A DNA stretch of 64,000 bases from Chenopodium formosanum (GCA_024500155.1 CM044863.1:7371501-7435500), one strand, 5' to 3'; shown: positions 36,322-48,878, counted from the first letter of the stretch. Notes: a model not told the origin generated them from the letters alone. Numbers and translations: made by a program.

Positions 36322-37098
36322 ATGGCTGCTGTTGAGATTTTTTGTGCTGCGAATACATGGTTTGTTGATGATACTAATGTCCAATGTGTCACGAAACAGA
36401 AGACGAAACCAACCGATAATGGTGCTGTGTTGATGTTCAGTCCTCGGACTGGAAAACTGTTCTTGAAAATTATTGACACCAGTGAATTTGCTGCAGGACA
36501 GGGTCTGAATCTGCTAGCAGAGTGGAAAACAAGTGTAGAAATCGCGGCTATTGTTCGAGCTTTTCCTCTTGAAGGAAAGCCGAAACAGATTGTTGTAACT
36601 CGTAAAGGACTGTTGGATTCTTTGAAAGTTCAATTGCAAGATTCACCTGACATAGTCATCAGAGCCTGTGAACTGCAACTCCCTATTTACGCCTCATTAA
36701 TAACAGACAAACTCGGTAATTTGCTTGATAGCTTGAACTTGGGTACAACAGAGAAGCCACTGACGGTTTGTCTAAACATCTATGATAACTGGTTGGTTGA
36801 GGGTTGCTCTTCATACTCTGCATTCTGTCGACTTATACTGATATGTCGCGCACTTGCTGTCAATTGTCAGAAGGCGAAGATGTTACTGAACCCTGCAGAC
36901 AGTGCTGCAGTCACTGAAGTACATAAATTTTGGCCTTCGCTTACTAAAGATCAGTGGTTGAATGTAGAGGTTTCTATGAAGAGTCTAATTTTTTCGGAAT
37001 ATACAAAGAAAACGAACATTTTGACATCTTCCTTGATGCAGTCTCAGATTCGCGATACTCTTCTTGGAGCTCAGAACACTCCTGCAACAAGACAGTAG
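36322..37098 (+). CDS. Free-standing PRP8 RNase H-like domain protein
   Basis: One intronless frame of 258 residues. It matches only domain IV (RNase H-like) of the U5 snRNP splicing factor PRP8, a protein of about 2,300 residues. Matching motifs in order are WFVDDTNV, SPRTGKLFLKIIDTS, LAEWKTSVEIAAIVRAFPLE, KPKQIVVTRKGLLD, ELQLP, NIYDNWL, RLILICRALAVN, KAKMLLNP, FWPSLTKDQW and SQIRDTLLGAQ. The paired Asp of FVDD and the TRKG motif are kept. About seven residues are missing from the beta-finger between VT and TKP, relative to PRP8 as I know it. The frame ends just before the linker to the MPN domain. In full-length PRP8 this domain lies at the catalytic core of the spliceosome. Lack of introns suggests a retrocopy, though no tail or duplication is seen. 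The open frame despite strong divergence suggests past or present selection. Function is unknown. Confidence 0.85.
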   Translation: MAAVEIFCAANTWFVDDTNVQCVTKQKTKPTDNGAVLMFSPRTGKLFLKIIDTSEFAAGQGLNLLAEWKTSVEIAAIVRAFPLEGKPKQIVVTRKGLLDSLKVQLQDSPDIVIRACELQLPIYASLITDKLGNLLDSLNLGTTEKPLTVCLNIYDNWLVEGCSSYSAFCRLILICRALAVNCQKAKMLLNPADSAAVTEVHKFWPSLTKDQWLNVEVSMKSLIFSEYTKKTNILTSSLMQSQIRDTLLGAQNTPATRQ

Positions 37099-38589
37099 AA
37101 TGTAGATCGATTAAGACTAATGAATTCAGATTATTTGTTAATCTTTCCAAATTAAAGTAGTTTAATTTCTAAATTTAAGATTGTAGTCGTAAATCGTCAG
37201 GGTGTACAATGATGATTTCAGACAGTAGCTGAAACAAACACCATTAATTTGTTTTAAATTTTTTGATATGTATGTATTATTGTTCTTGCATGATGGAATT
37301 CATGGTATAATGATCTTTCTTTTCATCTCTAATTCTGTATTTCTTCGTATATATATTCTCGCATTTTTTAATTTCAACTAAGATTCTTATGATTTTCAAT
37401 TTTTTTATACTAATGTTACTAATTTTATCTGCATTCTTGTTTTATAATTATGCTAAATGCAATTTTCTGATTATTATCACAATGTTAAATTTAGGATATG
37501 TTTCCTATTTGCAATTGATGGGAGTCATGGCCTCAACGTATTGTTTAGCTTTCCTTCTTAAATTAAACTAGCCTTTTGGCCCGTTCGAGGCACGAGTTGT
37601 TACTTGGTTATTTCATATGTAGGTATGCTTTTCAATAATTGAAACTTTTGATATGAAATACGAAGTAATTGTTTCATTGCTAAAACTTAAAAGAAAATAA
37701 AGAGTGAAGGTAGAACCGTAGAAGAAGATCGAGATGAAGGAATTTAGTTAGGTATTTATACATAAAGATTGTGGGATATGAAATGACATATCGGTTTAAG
37801 TTACATTTTAAGTCTAGGAGTTGAAAAGACATTTTTTTTTTAATTCATATATTTATGTGAGGTGTATTAAATGGTTCAACTTGATTTTATTATGGTTGAA
37901 ATAAAACACTTTATTTTCTTACTTAAATTTGCAAGTTATAGAATGCATAAAGACTTAAACAAAAAGATTAAGAGGGGTGACGTGTCATACGGGGTAATGA
38001 GTGAGTAGTCACTTGTGATGACATGTGTCATATGATAAATTTGTGGTTTGTGTTTTTAAATATTAAGTATAAAGTATAAATTAAATTAATTCAATTCATT
38101 AATTAAAAGCCATAGCATTTAGCTTTCATAAATTAATTCGAGCTTTATTTTTAAGTTGCCTTGTGCTCAAAGTTACGAAAGTATGCTGGTAAAGAGTCGA
38201 ATGAATTATACTTTTCCGTTCATTTACATGTATCATTTATCATGGTGTTATGATTGATCCATATGTTCTAATTTGATCAAAGTTATGGAAGTGTTCCTCT
38301 GTCTAGGTTATATTAGGCTGAAAATTGTGCTATTTTCGACAAAATCATATGATTTATCTTCATAATTTGGTATTTTTGTTGATCAAATTGCAAATTTTCC
38401 ATTGATTTGCATTAATCATTTATCAAGGTGATTTTTGAACATTTTATTGGTAATTTTTAAACATATTGCTATAACATTTTATCATTTATTAATATTATTA
38501 TCATGATGATTTAGTCATTAAATTTTGTCATATGTTTTTCGTTACTATTCCATATGGGTTTACTATGCCGATTGTAAAATGATACGGAT
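37099..38589. other. Intergenic stretch
   Basis: Probably the 3' end of the PRP8-domain gene to about 37330. After that, no supported feature; short frames are AT-driven. Confidence 0.45.
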
Positions 38590-40506
38590 TCCTAGGGCTG
38601 TTTATCGGTACAAATTTTTACCTACATCCCACGGCAGGGAACACTGCATGCACCCCCACCCTCCGCGCGTGTTCTGCTCCTGTCCCTTTTTATTTACGAA
38701 TTTTTATAAAATGTTCATTTATGTATTGATAAATGTTCATTTGTATATCATAAAATGTTCATTTTTATAACAAGGAGTTTTTCGTTCAAATTAATATATA
38801 TTTTGAATTGAATTTTAACAATTTTCTATAAATAAAAATGAGAGCAAATCTATTTATAAAGATTGCTGCATTCAAATTATTTTTAATATAAGAAGTATTT
38901 CATCATCCAATGTTCATTTTTGTTTATCCGTGAATTTTATTTTATTTTTATTATTATTTTTTTTTTGGCAATTATAATTTGAATATTAATCCTTCTACAA
39001 ATGAACATAAAGTCCATCTAAAATGAACATTTACGATAGAATAAATGTACTAGTCAAAATTCACCGAATAACAATTTTAATTAAATTATAATATAATTAT
39101 GGAAAATTCTTATAGCATAATTTAATTATTATAATAAGAATCACTTCCATTAAATACTACAAACTCTAATTGAAATTCTTATTAGATATGTGAAGAATTA
39201 TATTGATTATATTAATAAGTAAATGAACATATACTAGTATATAAATGAAAATTTACCAAAATAAAAATGAACATTCATAAAAAATAAAAAAAAAAACAAA
39301 AAACAAAGAAAAATTCATTACGAACTAAATTTACATTTCTATAATTCTACAAGATAAATCAAATTATTCATTATATATATTAGGGCAATTGAACTCTATT
39401 TTTAATTTTTTGTCCATTAATTGTATAAGCTATTAACACACAACAAGTTAAATCAACTTAAAATAGAGTATATAAAACATCATTCTATTATAATCTTAAG
39501 AAATCATTATTACCAAGTAAAATTATAAAAAATCATGAATTACTACTATTGAAATATCATATTATTGAAGAATAAGGCAAATAAAAAATTAGGGTTAGAT
39601 CTTTTTTTCGAAAAATAAACAAAATCATCAACTTACAATTTGATTGATGGTCATTCTTTTGTACAAATTTTCTTTGATTTTTTGATTTTTTTCTTTTACA
39701 ATTAGAGATCTAAGAGCATTTTGATTTATTTTTCAAGAAATATTTAGAAGATTTTGGTAGTCTAGGAGAGAGAAAGTGGTAAAATTATGAGGAGAAAGTG
39801 GTAAAATTATGAGGAGAGAAAAAAGTGGTAAATTATGAGGAGGGAGAAATTTTAAATGTTAGTAAAATTATGAAGAAAACTGACAACTAAACTTGAGTTA
39901 TGAAGAAAATTATAAGAGGAGAGAGAAAACGTAGGAAACTAAGGGAGGGGGGAGTTGTAAGTATTATAGTAATTTAGTGGGGGGTGTAGGCAATGATGCC
40001 TAAAGGGGGTGTAGGTAACAACAACTAGTTTATCGGTCCAAGGTCGGACCGAACCGGACCGGACCGAAAATTAGAATTTTAAGAATCGAAGACCGGACTG
40101 ATTAAGTTGGGACCGAACTCTGACCGGACCGAAAGAATCGGTTTAAAACCCAGACCGGACCGTTTTGGACCGATTTAAAATTTTTTTAAAAAAAGAATTC
40201 TAAAATTTTAATAATTTTATGAAAAACTTGAAAAAAAGTTAAGGAAAAACTATAATTTAAAGCCTTTTTTTTGTATGTTTCGTACCAAAAAGCTCATAAC
40301 ATTAAAGTTTTCTAAGTTTATTAAGGATAATCTTAACCGTTATTTAAGGTTTCACGTTTATTTTTAATTAAAAATCGGTGCGGTCCAAGACCGGTTTTTA
40401 TAGGGTTTTGGAGCGGACCGGAAAAATAAATTTCCAAACCCGAAGACCGGACCGAATTATTCGGCCCGGTCCATTTTTTCGGTCCGGACCGATTCATGAA
40501 CACCCC
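38590..40506. mobile_element. hAT-like element rich in GGACCG, interrupted
   Basis: The left end TAGGGCTGTTTATCGGT (38592-38609) resumes at 40038 and continues into GGACCG/CGGTCC-rich sequence. It ends CGGTCCGGACCGATTCATGA-ACACCCCTACA at 40506. The terminal repeat (TAGGGGTGTTCA-like) and the flanking GATTCCT on both sides fit a hAT-type insertion. It is non-coding. Confidence 0.6.
38610..40027. mobile_element. Mutator-like element nested in the hAT-like element
   Basis: A 10-base duplication, GTTTATCGGT, flanks it (38600-38609 and 40028-40037). The ends share TTACCTACAYCCC in inverted orientation (left TTTTTACCTACATCCC, right GGGGGTGTAGGTAAC). The arms carry AAATGTTCATTT on the left and AAATGAAC on the right, as expected of long inverted arms. 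AT-rich, 1,418 bp, no transposase. Confidence 0.65.
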
Positions 40507-41149
40507 TACAGATTCCTCTACTATTTCACAAATTTATGTGCATATTATAGCGAAAGTACAATCGCTACGAAATAATCCCTAAGAAAAGACAATTTTCTTG
40601 TAGTGTTTCTTCAATACTTGTTCTTAGTTAATCCTGTCAATTGCCTAATTTCCCCCGATTTCCTTCAATATTGTTGTAATTTCAAATAAATATATTACAT
40701 GCGGTGGGATTTTAAAATGTTGCGCAGTAATTATGAGATGAATTTAGATACTGAGGAATTTGAGAATTTTCTTTAATATTTAACCTTTTTTATTTATTTA
40801 AGTTTGTAATTTATTTCTAATTTGGTGGATTGGAAATTTTGAAGAACGAATTTTGAGAAAAAAATAGATGATTCTGAGTGATATAACGTCGGACACCCTA
40901 AATCGGTACGGTGAGTTGGAAGGCATTATATTAAATTATTAACTTTTACATAGTAGTATTCAGGTTGGATTATCGACACTTTGACATGGACATGAACACT
41001 TACGATACACATCATTTTTAACTTAAATTATGGATCTTTAATAAAAATAGTCGAGGCTACGCCTGGTCATGGCCTACATGATTGTGCTCGAATTAAAGTA
41101 AAGTAGGTATTATGATCAAAATGCTTTCTCCAACCCATAATTGTTTATT
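40507..41149. other. Intergenic stretch
   Basis: No supported feature. Confidence 0.45.
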
Positions 41150-41167
41150 TAGATTTGACAAGAAGTC

Positions 41168-42451
41168 CTAAAAAAGAAAATACACACAAAAACTAGAAGG
41201 ACTAACTAAGCAATTGTCGATGACGGGCCTGAGCAGCCAACCAGTGAGCAAGGGTAACCCACTGACGAGGAACCTTGCAAAGTTTGCAGATAGAGAACTG
41301 CAAGACAAAAAGCCGAATCTCGTGAAGTAATCAGTGGCAAGAAATATCTCCGTCACCACCATCTCGCAAAAGAGAAAAAAGATTCGAACAATCAGAGTAG
41401 ATAAGAAGACGCCGAAAGCCTCAATGACCGGCAGCGCAGCCTGAAGAGCCCACAAACATACCTGTAACTCAGACTAAAAGGCCGAAGAGGAGTGACAGGC
41501 TCTCAAGCCACCTCCCAACACAGAATCTGAAGTTACTTCCCTAAAAATCCATTATGCTCCGGCACTAAGATTCGGAGCACTCCAAGCCTCATCAAAAAGA
41601 AGGCAAACGTCAAAGGCAGAGGAGAAGTCACCCTGTAGATAACATGAATTAGAAGCTACTGAAGTAGGGAGAGATGAATTCCCTAACGAGCGAACATGGG
41701 ACCTGAACCCTTGTGCTAAAACACTCTTAGAGATCCAATCCTGCATCAAATGGAAAATCGCGCCAGGAGACATCACTGCTTGTCTAAAAATCTTGTGCTT
41801 ACGCGCAATCCAGACTGCCCAACAAAAGGATACAAAGGAGACCAAACCGTCCTAATTCCGAGAGGAACGAAGCTTAGTGACTGTATCAACAAACCAATCA
41901 GTAAAAGGCTTCCTATGCAAAAGAGGAGGAGAAAAGGCAATCGGAGCACAAGCCCAAAGATGAGAAATGAATGAACAATCACGGAATAGGTGGTCTGATG
42001 TTTCACGTTCTTGGTAACAAAACACACAAGTTGGATTGATCGGAATGCCTCGGAGCTGCAGATTCCCGGAGAGAGGCAGAGCATTGTGAAGTAATTTCCA
42101 ATAAAAACACTGGAGTTTTGGTAGAAGAGGCAATCCCCAGAAGTGCTTCCACCAAGAGGCCGGAATTGCACTCGAGACCCCAGAAGACATCGAATGACTT
42201 AGCAACATAGCGTAAGCAGACTTAGTAGTGAAAGATCCAGTCTTAGAAAACTTCCAGTAGACAAAATCGTCCATCGGCTGAAGAGTGCGATCCAAAGCCA
42301 TGATGCGAAGTGCTATAGAAGTATCAAAAAGCCGATGAACTAAGGTCGAATCCCACGCGTAAGAACGCAGATTAATAATAGAAGAAACATGTGTTGGAGG
42401 ATCCAACACACCAGAACCATCACGAAAAACAACAGCCCCCCCGGGACCCAA
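41168..42451 (-). pseudogene. LINE zf-RVT / RNase H-like C-terminal region, broken
   Basis: The minus-strand frame 42451-41852 carries the conserved plant LINE C-terminal segment: SAYAMLLSHS, WWKHFWGLPLLPKLQCFYWK, then CVFCYQERETSDHLFRDCSF, a zf-RVT-type Cys/His region. Further down, in shifted frames (41845-41552 and 41455-41168), lie VWIARKHKIF, DEAWSAPNLSAGA and ALQAALPVIEAFGVF, remnants of the terminal RNase H. At least two frame changes separate these pieces. Confidence 0.8.
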
Positions 42452-44212
42452 TCATCCTCAAGTATCCGAACCTTGGAACCTGAACCAACCTTCCAAGCTA
42501 TACCCTGATCAAGAGTGGGCAGGCTCGTTAAAAGGCTACGAAAACCCCAAGAAGACCGAGGAATCGTCCGAGTCTTAAAAGAATGAAGGGAAGGATACTT
42601 ATCAGTAAGCAGCCTCGATACCAAAAGCTGGGGATGTTGATGAATGCGCCAACATTGCCGAGCGAGAATCACAGAGTTAAAGTTTTCCAATTGACGTATA
42701 CCTAAACCTCCTAGCCCTTTAGGCAAATGAAGACGAGATTTCGAACCAATCGCTAAACCTCGAGATTGAGAATCAGATTTCCACCAAAATTGAGCCAACA
42801 AGTTATCAATGCGAGAACAGATCGAAGGGGGAACTTTAAACACCGACAAGATATGATTGAAATAAGCAACCAAAATCGAATTAATGATTACTAATTTAGC
42901 AACAGAAGACAAACCAATAGCCACAAAATCAAAAAGTCGCTTAACCAATTTGTCGATGAAAAATCTAAAGTCAGCCACCTTACTTCGACTGAACTCAACT
43001 GGTAACCCCAAATAAGAACCAAGAAAGGGCTTGCAATGAAGTTTCAGGCTACTAGAAAGATAATCACGATAATATTCCGGCGTATTCGGGCTAAACTTAA
43101 CGAACGACTTTTGTAAGTTAATCACCTGTCCCGATAACCCGCAAAACTCAGTTAGGAGAGCCATAAGATTGTCACATGCTGTAGAAGATACCTGTAAAAA
43201 CAACAAGGAGTCATCCGTGAAGAATAAATGGGAAATTGAAGGGGTACCCTTGGAAATACTGATTCCCTGAATAAGAGAATCTCTTTCGGCCTTCCTAAGC
43301 ATAGCAGAAAGAACTTCCATACAGAGGACAAACAAATAGGATGAAAGCGGATCCCCCTGACAAATCCCACACTGAGGCTAGAAGGCTGGGGAAGGATTGC
43401 CATTGACTAGCACCTGATAAGAAACTGTCGAAACACACTGACTAATTATATGAATCTAATAAGGTGGGAAACCGTGAGCTTGTAGAACCCGAAGTAAAAA
43501 ATCCCAATAAACCCGACCATAGGCTTTATTCATATCCAACTTGAGGGCTGCATAAAACCTCTTCTTAGCCTTTGAATTGTTCATAAAAGAAATGACCTCA
43601 TGAGCAATCAACGCGTTATCGTTATCAACCACCAAACTAGGCAGGATCAAGCGAAGCCGACCTGTGAGACACTTAGCAACACACTTATAAATCACATTGC
43701 AAAGACCAACCGACCGAAACTGAGAATTAGCTCCAGATTTTCTACTTTCAAAAGCAGAACAAGGAAGGTACGATTCCATTATTTTGACATATACCTATGA
43801 GCAAAGAAGTGCTGAACCGTCGAAACAACGGACGAACCAACGTTAGACCAGTGAGCTTTAAAGAAAGCTGAAGAAAATCCATTGGGTCCTAGAGATTTGT
43901 CGTCATCGATAACAAAAATTGCACTCTGAATTTCTTGAGCAGAAAAAGGAGCCATAATTAGCTGTTGCTGAACTGAAGAGAGAGATGGTAATTACAACTA
44001 TTCCCACCAATCAAAATCTTGGGTAGAGCATCGCCAGAGACTGAATAAAGATCTTTATAAAAATTCAAAGATAAAGAGGCGATGCACTCAAAATCTCTTT
44101 GCCAGACACCAGACGAATCTCTCAAACCACAAATATTATTTCGACGACGTTGAGACTGCTCCAAGGAAAAGAGGAGACGATAATGAGAAAAACCTAATGC
44201 ATCCCATTTCAC
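42340..44212 (-). pseudogene. LINE reverse transcriptase, broken
   Basis: Pieces lie in several frames. 44212-43958 is the linker region (SLEQSQRRRNNICGLRDSSG). 43779-43456 holds RT motifs SVGLCNVIYKCVAKCL and the catalytic-Asp segment AALKLDMNKAYGRVYW. 43335-42340 holds SHLFFTDDSLLFL, the FxDD box, followed by LGLPVEFSRSK and WWKSDSQSRG. Stops and shifts between them exclude a functional enzyme. Confidence 0.85.
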
Positions 44213-44241
44213 TTTCGCACGTTGACGCTAGAAGAGAAAAG

Positions 44242-45312
44242 CTACTTATGCCTGTGCAACTTTCTCGTCCTTAGTAGTGATAAAAATACAACGATTGATA
44301 CGGGAGGACAAAGCCAAAGAAGCTTGTTGAACTTCCAAAACCAAAGTCTTCCAATTAATCCCCAGGCCATCTTATGAGAAATGCACCAAGCTAGCAACCG
44401 TTCTCTAACAATTGATAATTTCCGAGATAGAGAAAACATTGGGGAGCCCGGGAAAAACAAGGTGATAGCAGAGTGTACTATTTCACAAACCTCAGAGGCC
44501 GACAAACACCAGTTTTCCACCTTGTAAGGACGTTTTACATATCCTGATTCGATTGTATCCGAGAGAATAATAGTTGCGTGATCCGAAAACAAGATAGGCT
44601 GGTGTAAGAGTCTTGTGTCAGGATAATCTAGCAACCAAGCTGAAGAGGCGTAGGCTCTATTTAGACTTTCAAAAATTGGATCTGAATCAGTCATGTTATT
44701 AGTCCAAGTAAACTTCGGACCAGAAAATGGAACATCAACCAAATCCAGCCCCACACACCAAATAATAAAATCCATCTGTCCTGGAATGGATGAGTTACCC
44801 CCCAATTTATCCGAGAGGTATTCAACTTGGTTAAAGTCACCAATCAAGACAATATTTGGAATGGTTTCAAGAATATTAGTTATCAAATTCCAAACCTCCG
44901 AGTGAAAAGAAACATAAGGCGATCCATACACAAACATTATATGCTTAATTTCATCTCCTTGCTCCAATTTACATCGAAACACATTATGAGAACTATACAC
45001 AAGAACCAAACCCAACGGAGTAAACCAAAATACAAACATACTACCACTAAGGCCAACAACATCCACACCACTACAACCTAAAAAGGACAAATGAGCTAAC
45101 TTTTGCGCAACATTATTAACAAACACCATAGATTCTAAAAGACAAACTACATCCAAACCACGAGAGCGGACTAGAGAAGAAATATCAGGAATTTTAGGGG
45201 AGTCCGCTGATCCCAAGCCCCTACAATTCCAAACACCGACTTTTTTAGACTTTGGTGACCCAGAACGGGAGGTCACCGATCCCTTAGAAATTGTCGTAGA
45301 CGCTGAAACCAA
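44242..45312 (-). pseudogene. LINE AP endonuclease-like domain
   Basis: A 356-codon open frame. KKVGVWNCRGLGSADSP, VVCLLESM, IVLIGDFNQVEYLSDKLGG, FTWTNN and LFSDHATIIL are the ordered motifs of the APE-type endonuclease that nicks target DNA. GDFN and SDH carry catalytic residues. This is the best-preserved part of the element, but it opens into a broken polymerase. Confidence 0.85.
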
Positions 45313-45372
45313 AAATCCTTTGCGTCTCTTATAAGGTATTAAACACGGAAAACAGCTAGATTCACGAGAATT

Positions 45373-46558
45373 CTAAAGTTGTTCCTCAGTTAAAAGTGGT
45401 GTAGAAGGTTCAACCTCACTACTCAACCGTTTCTTGGTATCGTGATGAGTAACCCATTCCCACCTCTTTTCTCCTATCCTCCGCAATTTCAGACCATAAC
45501 ATGCTACTTTCCTAAAAGGAGGTTTTGGTTGTTTGAGAGGTTGTAATTTTTGTGGGGAGAGTGACACATTAAACACCCTAGACTTAAAATTGGGTGGGAA
45601 TTCTCTCGAAGGTAAGCAATTAGGAGGAGTTGATGTATCGTTGGTTGTTGGAGGAATATGGTGAGTATAATATGTGGACTCAGAGTACAATCTCCTCTTT
45701 TATGAAGGGGAGAAGGATGGAGTAGCAGACATAAGGGGCCTCTTCTTTAATTGGCTACTCTAAGGTTGGTTTAGGACAATGTCCTTAAAAATACTCCGAA
45801 GATTAACTCGAGTAGTTTTGAATTATTCAGTCCTTTTTAGGCCAATGTTCGAGTTGGAGAGCTTATGGTCAAGATCAAAAGTAGACTTACACCAACCATG
45901 TTTGTCAGACACCAATGGAATAGTCTAATCAGAAGAGGAAAAACAAGAATTCTTCTTGTGACCAGCTCTAGTACACTTAGAGCACAAAATAAACAAATTC
46001 TCATATCTAATATTAATCCATTTAAACTCAAAGTTTCCGAGGTCCAAGAAGAAACCTGGTAATAACGGTTCAAAAACATGAATTAGTAGCTTTACTCTAA
46101 GCAAGCATCTAATTGAACCGAAAAGGTGTTTATCAGTACACAGAATGTTTCCAGCCAAAGAAAGCATCGGTTGTACAACATCATACTCGTATAAGTTCAG
46201 AGGTACCTCATCAAGGTGTACCCATATAGCAACCTCATTAAAACTTATATCCCTTATAGAATCACCTGGAGTCCAAGATTTGAAGACTAGAAGAGCCGCC
46301 TAATACGCTGTAGATCCCTGCTCCAACATGACTTCTCTGTCTCAAACATCTTCACATAGAAATAGAAAAATATTATGGAAATTCTGGACTATGATATCCC
46401 CAACAGTGGTCTGACACCCATCCTTGGATGCGTTGCTCTGAAAATTGACGGTAGTCTACAAACTTGCCAAGAACCAGGTGACGATGGAGATTGGAGTTAT
46501 GGGGTTGGTAAAAAGACGGATTCAAGCTTGGGTTGTCGGAAAAGTGAGATGAAGCCAT
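45373..46558 (-). pseudogene. LINE ORF1 (gag-like) with zinc knuckle, broken
   Basis: The start MASSHFSDNPSLNPSFYQP is at 46558. The frame shifts near 46370. A CCHC knuckle, CSKCTRAGHKKNSC (C-x2-C-x4-H-x4-C), lies at about 45980-45940. A proline-rich C-terminal piece occupies 45690-45373. ORF1 proteins bind element RNA. This one is split over at least three frames. Confidence 0.75.
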
Positions 46559-46560
46559 AT

Positions 46561-47462
46561 CTATTGATAGAGGAAAGGATGAAAATAGGGTACTCGTAAT
46601 CGAAACCCAAGAAAAGCAAGCAGAGTATGGAAACCTAGGGTATATGAGCAGAGTATTAAAAAAACAAAAACCACTAATTAAAGAGCTTGTGTTGAAGAAA
46701 ATTGTACTGAATTTAAAAGCAACCTGGGAATAAAGAACAAGATGGTGGAAACATGAAGTAAAGTATGAGAACGAGCGACTCCAACTCTGTAGAATAAAAA
46801 GGTGAAAAACTGATCCTTTCTATTTAAAAAGGGGAAAATTAAATAAGGGGAACACTATATAGAGATGAAGGTTAACTGAAAAATTAAAGAAAATTAAAGG
46901 TGAAAGTAGTGTTCTTGTTGATTGTTGATGTTGATGTTTATTTAGATTTGTACAAAGGTTGTGGTGATTGTTAATATCTTTCAGGAAGTTTGAAGTTAAT
47001 AGTGAATTAGTGAAGAAAATAATAAAAGCAAGATAAGTAGAAAAAGGGACACACAATATTAAACGTGGGAAAAATTATTAAAAAAATCTCATGAAAGAGT
47101 AGTACAAAAAAAAAAAGGAATACATGGTGGTGCGTAATAGAGAATGTAGATAATTATAAGGAGTGTAGATAAGTAGGAAGGCTTGTGTACATTGATTGAA
47201 TGTCCAAGACCTATATTTATAGTTGAAGATGGATCTTGAAAGTCCATTCTTATAACCATAATATTCTAGAACGTTCACGAACTATGTATTCTAGTTGCAT
47301 CCAATGTCAATATTTCTCTAGAATGTTCAAGTAGACAATTCTAATGAAAAAAATGAGCAAGAACTAACCTTGCTTGATTTTCCAAGAAACTTTCAAAATG
47401 TGCACAAATACTCCATCAAAATAATGTGCCAATAAAATTTGGACCACATCCACCATATTGAT
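46561..47462. other. Possible LINE 5' leader, then intergenic DNA
   Basis: 46600-46800 may be LINE 5' leader. The stretch 47180-47440 (TATTTATAGTTGAAGATGGA, CTAGAACGTTC and similar) has retrotransposon-like character, but no ends were found. Confidence 0.35.
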
Positions 47463-47640
47463 TGTCAGATAATATAAACTGCTTGATTAGAGTGATTTCC
47501 ATTGATCAATATTTATAGGATTACAATGAGTAACCTAATCATATTAGGTAACTATAAGATATGTACAGATATCAAAGATAATCTTATACAAAATATATCC
47601 TAAACCTAGGATGAGAATATTCTATGGATATTCTCTATCA
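47463..47640 (-). repeat. TRIM 3' LTR
   Basis: TGTCAGATAATATAAACTGC ... TTCTCTATCA on the plus strand. Complete, with TG...CA ends on both strands. Confidence 0.92.
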
Positions 47641-48700
47641 CACCCCCGTAGTCGGAGCGGGAGAAAATCGGATGCTCAGACTAGATCTGAACCACGCATC
47701 GAGCGGTAAGGATAGTATGGTAACCCATGATCAAAAGAGAAGTAGTAGACATGTGCCGGTGATGACGATTAGAAGCAACAGCCATGACCTACGTAGAGAT
47801 AAGCACTCCTAGGCCTGAGGAGAAGGAGAAGAGCCGCACACAGACTTGGGCTAAGTTGCAGATCCAGAGAAGAAGAAGCTAAGGGATCAAACTATCATCG
47901 GGAAGAAGACACTACACTACTACGGGAAATCAAAGTTGAAGAAAAAACAAATAAAATAGCCTAAATCCCACACCATTTAACCACTAGGAAGTGTTTACCT
48001 CTAAAAAAAATGGACCCACACAACAAGATAAATTCCACCAAATTAAAACAAGCTAAGTAGCGGCTGGATTTAGAGAATAACAAATTCCACCGCATGTACT
48101 TGTGATAATTAAAATTGACAATAAATTGAAAAGGTAAAAAAAAATAAGTGTTGTTAGTGCCAAAAATCCAACACTCCCTTTAAGTTATTGTAGTGTAGTT
48201 GAACAAGGCTCCTGCTAAGTAGAAGACCTCCGCTGGGAAGGGGTCAGGAGCAAGACTACAATGTAACTAAGGTGGTAGAGGCCAACAACGACATTGAGAA
48301 AAAAATGACAAACAAAGGGGTGGTTCGTCTCGTGGGCCTGGCTCATCCAAGACTATTATCAGGCATCGGATACGCTATGCAAGATTACATTTCACTCACA
48401 GATTAGGCTAAAGAAGGAAGACTATGAGTGAGCTAGGTGGCGTATTAGGTTGAGAACCAAGAGGTAGAGGTGGTGCACAAAGCTCCTATGTGTGGTGGGA
48501 ATTAGTTGGAGCACAAGAGGGGTTGCCGGTGATGGTCAACCATCGTACTCCATAATTAAAACACGGAAGCAAAAAAAAAGTGTGTTTTGTGTAATTGTTT
48601 GTGAATCCCGCCGGTGGGTTTAATTTTCTAACCCATCGGCAGGGGAAGAGAAAAATTTAGATCTAAACAATCCCAAGATCTAACCTAAACTGTGATACCA

Positions 48701-48878
48701 TGTCAGATAATATAAACTCCTTGATTAGAGTGATTTCCATTGATCAATATTTATAGGATTACAATGAGTAACCTAATCATATTAGGTAACTATAAGATAT
48801 GTACAGATATCAAAGATAATCTTATAAAAAATATATCCTAAACCTAGGATGAGAATATTCTATGGATATTCTCTATCA
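48701..48878 (-). repeat. TRIM 5' LTR
   Basis: Same 178-bp sequence as the 3' LTR, with C for G in the AAACTGC segment and A for C in CTTATACAAA. The primer-binding site abuts it at 48688-48700. Confidence 0.92.

Larger units (their letters stand above)
41150..46560 (-). mobile_element. Decayed L1-type LINE (minus strand)
   Basis: The order on the minus strand is ORF1 with a zinc knuckle (46558-45373), AP endonuclease (45312-44242), reverse transcriptase (about 44212-42340) and RNase H-like end (about 42450-41168), the normal plant L1 order. Frameshifts and stops interrupt every part, so it is inactive. Neither a poly(A) tail nor a target duplication was found, so the ends are approximate. 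Confidence 0.9.
47463..48878 (-). mobile_element. TRIM-like non-autonomous LTR retrotransposon
   Basis: A 1,416-bp element with two 178-bp LTRs (47463-47640 and 48701-48878) that differ at only two positions. It is flanked by the perfect 5-bp duplication TTGAT (47458-47462 and 48879-48883). On the minus strand the 5' LTR (TGATAGAG...CTGACA) is followed directly by TGGTATCACAG, a tRNA-Met-type primer site. A purine tract (GGGGGTG) lies next to the 3' LTR. The 1,060-bp interior lacks gag and pol and holds no convincing frame. LTR similarity indicates recent insertion; proteins must have come from another element. Confidence 0.92.

Noticed and set aside
36282..36479. Antisense frame over the PRP8-domain gene
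   Set aside because: Shadow of the sense frame, which alone matches a family.
44693..45081. Plus-strand frames inside the LINE
   Set aside because: Antisense shadows of the AP endonuclease region.
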